A stretch of 64,000 nt of DNA from assembly GCF_000188155.2 (NCBI RefSeq), contig NZ_KE124774.1:1680356-1744355 (forward strand). Direction: 5' to 3'. This document shows positions 62,502 to 64,000 of the stretch, in pieces. A model generated the notes under the pieces. That model was not told the origin of the DNA and ran no database searches. It saw nothing but the letters and a program-made list of their open reading frames with translations. The stretch is from Methylocystis sp. ATCC 49242 (GTDB lineage: Bacteria > Pseudomonadota > Alphaproteobacteria > Rhizobiales > Beijerinckiaceae). Positions within the stretch are counted from its first letter, which is position 1. Each line of letters opens with the position of its first letter. The position numbers and the translations under genes were made by a program.

Positions 62502-62740
62502 TCCAATCTCCATGAATTGTCGACATTATCATTTCAATGATACCGAGTATTACTTGAAAAAGTCAAAAACAACCGAATGCATCGGCGCCAACCATAGTCG
62601 CGGATAGTTCAGTCGCCGGATCGATTTTGACGCTTCGGGAAATAGACGGAGAAACGCGCCGACGCCGCGTCGCAGCGCCGTTTCGAGCTTGCCGCACGAG
62701 CCGTTGACGGCCATTTGTTTAGCTGCTCCGATCCGTGTCC

Positions 62741-64000
62741 ATGGGCAGCGCTGTGGAACGCGGAGACAAAGCATTGCAAAAGGCGCCGACACTATATGTT
62801 CACGTTTTCGCGCTCGCCCTGCTGTCGACGACCGTTTGCGCGAGGGAAAAGGGCGGCGTTCGATTCATGGAGCCCTATGCGGTCGAAGGATTGGGCGTTG
62901 GAGCCCCTGTCGTCCCCGGCTCATGGCAGTACAGACGATATAAATGTCAGCCGAGCGAACAATATCAGAGTTCGATCGTCTGCCGCTTCAACGAAATGAA
63001 GGACGGCGCCAGCAATGCGATCACAATTCTGCATCTCTACAACAACATCGTCACATATATAAATAAATCGGTTTCGCCCGCCTTTTTCACCCGACAAGAA
63101 ATCGAGCGCGAACTGACGCGGCTTTCGACCCAGTTCGGGAACGCGCCGCAAATTCGCATGTCACGCGCCGGCGTGATCGCGACATGGGGCGACATCGAAC
63201 TTCAGCCGTTGCATCCGCGCGCTTTGTCCGCGCTGGCCGGCGGGGACAATCCGAAACTCGGATTCCTCGTCGATTACCTCATGAATTTTCATCAGTCCGC
63301 AAGAGAGGGCCTTCCCGTCTACAGGCTTGCAGGTGGCAAGGGCTTCGTCTGGGTCGCCAGATTCGCGAGGCCGGGGCAGAATGGAATGCTCCGTTTTCTC
63401 GCGGCGGACCCTTCCCGGATGGAACAGACCTCCGCGCAGTTTCATCCTGTAGGAGAGGAGCCCGCCGAACCGCCGCCGCCAGCGCCGGGGGTTTCTCGTG
63501 TCCCGGGGCCGGAATCGAAGCAGGACGCCACGTCGTGGGGCTCGGGATTTTTCATTTCCGCTTCGGGGAGCGTCGTCACCAACGCCCATGTCGTCGAGGG
63601 CTGCGACAGGCCCTGGATCATTGCCGGATCGGGAGCGCCTGAACCCGCGCGCGTAATCGCCCGCGACAGCGCAAATGATCTCGCCCTGCTCAAAAGCGAA
63701 ATAAAGCCTCCCTCGACGGCGTCGCTGCGCGCCGGCGTCAGGATCGGCGAGGAGATCGCCGTATTCGGCTATCCGCTGGTCGGCCTTCTCTCGACAAAAG
63801 GAAATTTCACGGTCGGAAATGTCTCTGCGCTCGCGGGCCTGAACGACGACACGCGATACATCCAGATTTCCGCGCCGGTGCAGCCGGGCAACAGCGGCGG
63901 CCCCGTGCTCGACCGGAATGGCGGCGTGATCGGCGTGGTCGTCAGCAAGCTCAATGTCCTCAAGATCGCGGCGACGACGCAGGACGTGGCCCAGAACGTC
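62741..64000 (+). CDS. Trypsin-like (S1C) serine protease, C-terminus beyond the window
   Basis: The frame from ATG 62741 stays open to the window end (420 codons). Residues about 17-34 (LYVHVFALALLSTTVCA) are a signal peptide. Residues 40-235 are an unassigned N-terminal region, then a Pro-rich linker (about 240-258). The protease domain follows: GSVVTNAHVVEGCD (His), ANDLALL (Asp), QISAPVQPGNSGGPVLD (Ser). Order and spacing match secreted S1C/HtrA-like proteases. Whether a PDZ or other domain follows cannot be seen. Confidence 0.82.
   Translation, partial: MGSAVERGDKALQKAPTLYVHVFALALLSTTVCAREKGGVRFMEPYAVEGLGVGAPVVPGSWQYRRYKCQPSEQYQSSIVCRFNEMKDGASNAITILHLYNNIVTYINKSVSPAFFTRQEIERELTRLSTQFGNAPQIRMSRAGVIATWGDIELQPLHPRALSALAGGDNPKLGFLVDYLMNFHQSAREGLPVYRLAGGKGFVWVARFARPGQNGMLRFLAADPSRMEQTSAQFHPVGEEPAEPPPPAPGVSRVPGPESKQDATSWGSGFFISASGSVVTNAHVVEGCDRPWIIAGSGAPEPARVIARDSANDLALLKSEIKPPSTASLRAGVRIGEEIAVFGYPLVGLLSTKGNFTVGNVSALAGLNDDTRYIQISAPVQPGNSGGPVLDRNGGVIGVVVSKLNVLKIAATTQDVAQNV

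Overview
The window looks like a piece of chromosome from a high-GC alphaproteobacterium of the Hyphomicrobiales, most likely a methylotroph or methanotroph of the Methylocystis/Methylosinus type. The evidence is GC-rich codon usage, an Omp25-type outer-membrane barrel, an NrtR-like regulator, DUF882 and RppH genes, and a lanthanide-type methanol dehydrogenase (XoxF). This placement is inferred from gene content, not from a marker gene.

Layout. (1) 1-4379 is ordinary backbone: the end of a tyrosine-phosphatase-like gene, a NUDIX/NrtR-like regulator, a ClpP-fold-like conserved protein and a DUF882 peptidase. (2) 4380-9754 is a stack of nested insertion sequences. It lies on a 3' fragment of tRNA-Tyr and a frameshifted, IS-interrupted tyrosine recombinase, the eroded end of an older island. 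(3) 9754-16622 holds a lower-GC operon with a defence-like make-up: a DUF4258 protein, a small unknown protein now split by an IS, an SF2 helicase ending in a DUF1998-like motif, and a PLD nuclease. It is followed by the tail of another recombinase. (4) 16623-31790 is IS territory. Three 2,657-bp copies of one IS21 element, a second IS21 remnant and two kinds of IS5-family element surround an ArdC fragment and an orphan xoxF with an unusual N-terminal linker. (5) 31791-38975 carries a GH4 glycosidase, an M55 D-aminopeptidase, a decayed IS3 copy, a DUF4239 membrane protein and a two-barrel porin fusion. (6) 38976-41888 is eroded phage-like DNA with a few small genes.

(7) 41889-57950 is a clearly bounded 16-kb integrative element in the 3' end of tRNA-Gln(CTG), with 50-bp perfect direct repeats at its ends. 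Its order is integrase, repressor-like gene, divergent Xis-like gene, Toprim primase, DUF5906/D5-like helicase, a reverse-strand toxin-antitoxin-like cassette, a field of GTGACA iterons between AT-rich tracts (likely replication origin), a TerS-like gene, terL (broken by an IS), a gp10-like and a tail-like gene, and small cargo genes. No portal, capsid or tape-measure gene is visible. This fits a phage satellite or a stripped prophage, now probably unable to package because terL is interrupted.

(8) 57951-64000 returns to backbone: Ppx/GppA phosphatase, divergent polysaccharide deacetylase, RppH, a CAT-fold acetyltransferase, a secreted protein and a trypsin-like protease running off the end.

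Element names used below: IS-A (IS3 family, 1,268 bp, two copies), IS-B (IS5 family, 865 bp, four copies), IS-C (IS5 family, 849 bp, one copy plus a fragment), IS-D (IS3 family, two decayed copies), IS-E (IS5 family, 934 bp), IS-F (IS21 family, 2,657 bp, three copies), IS-G (IS21 family remnant).
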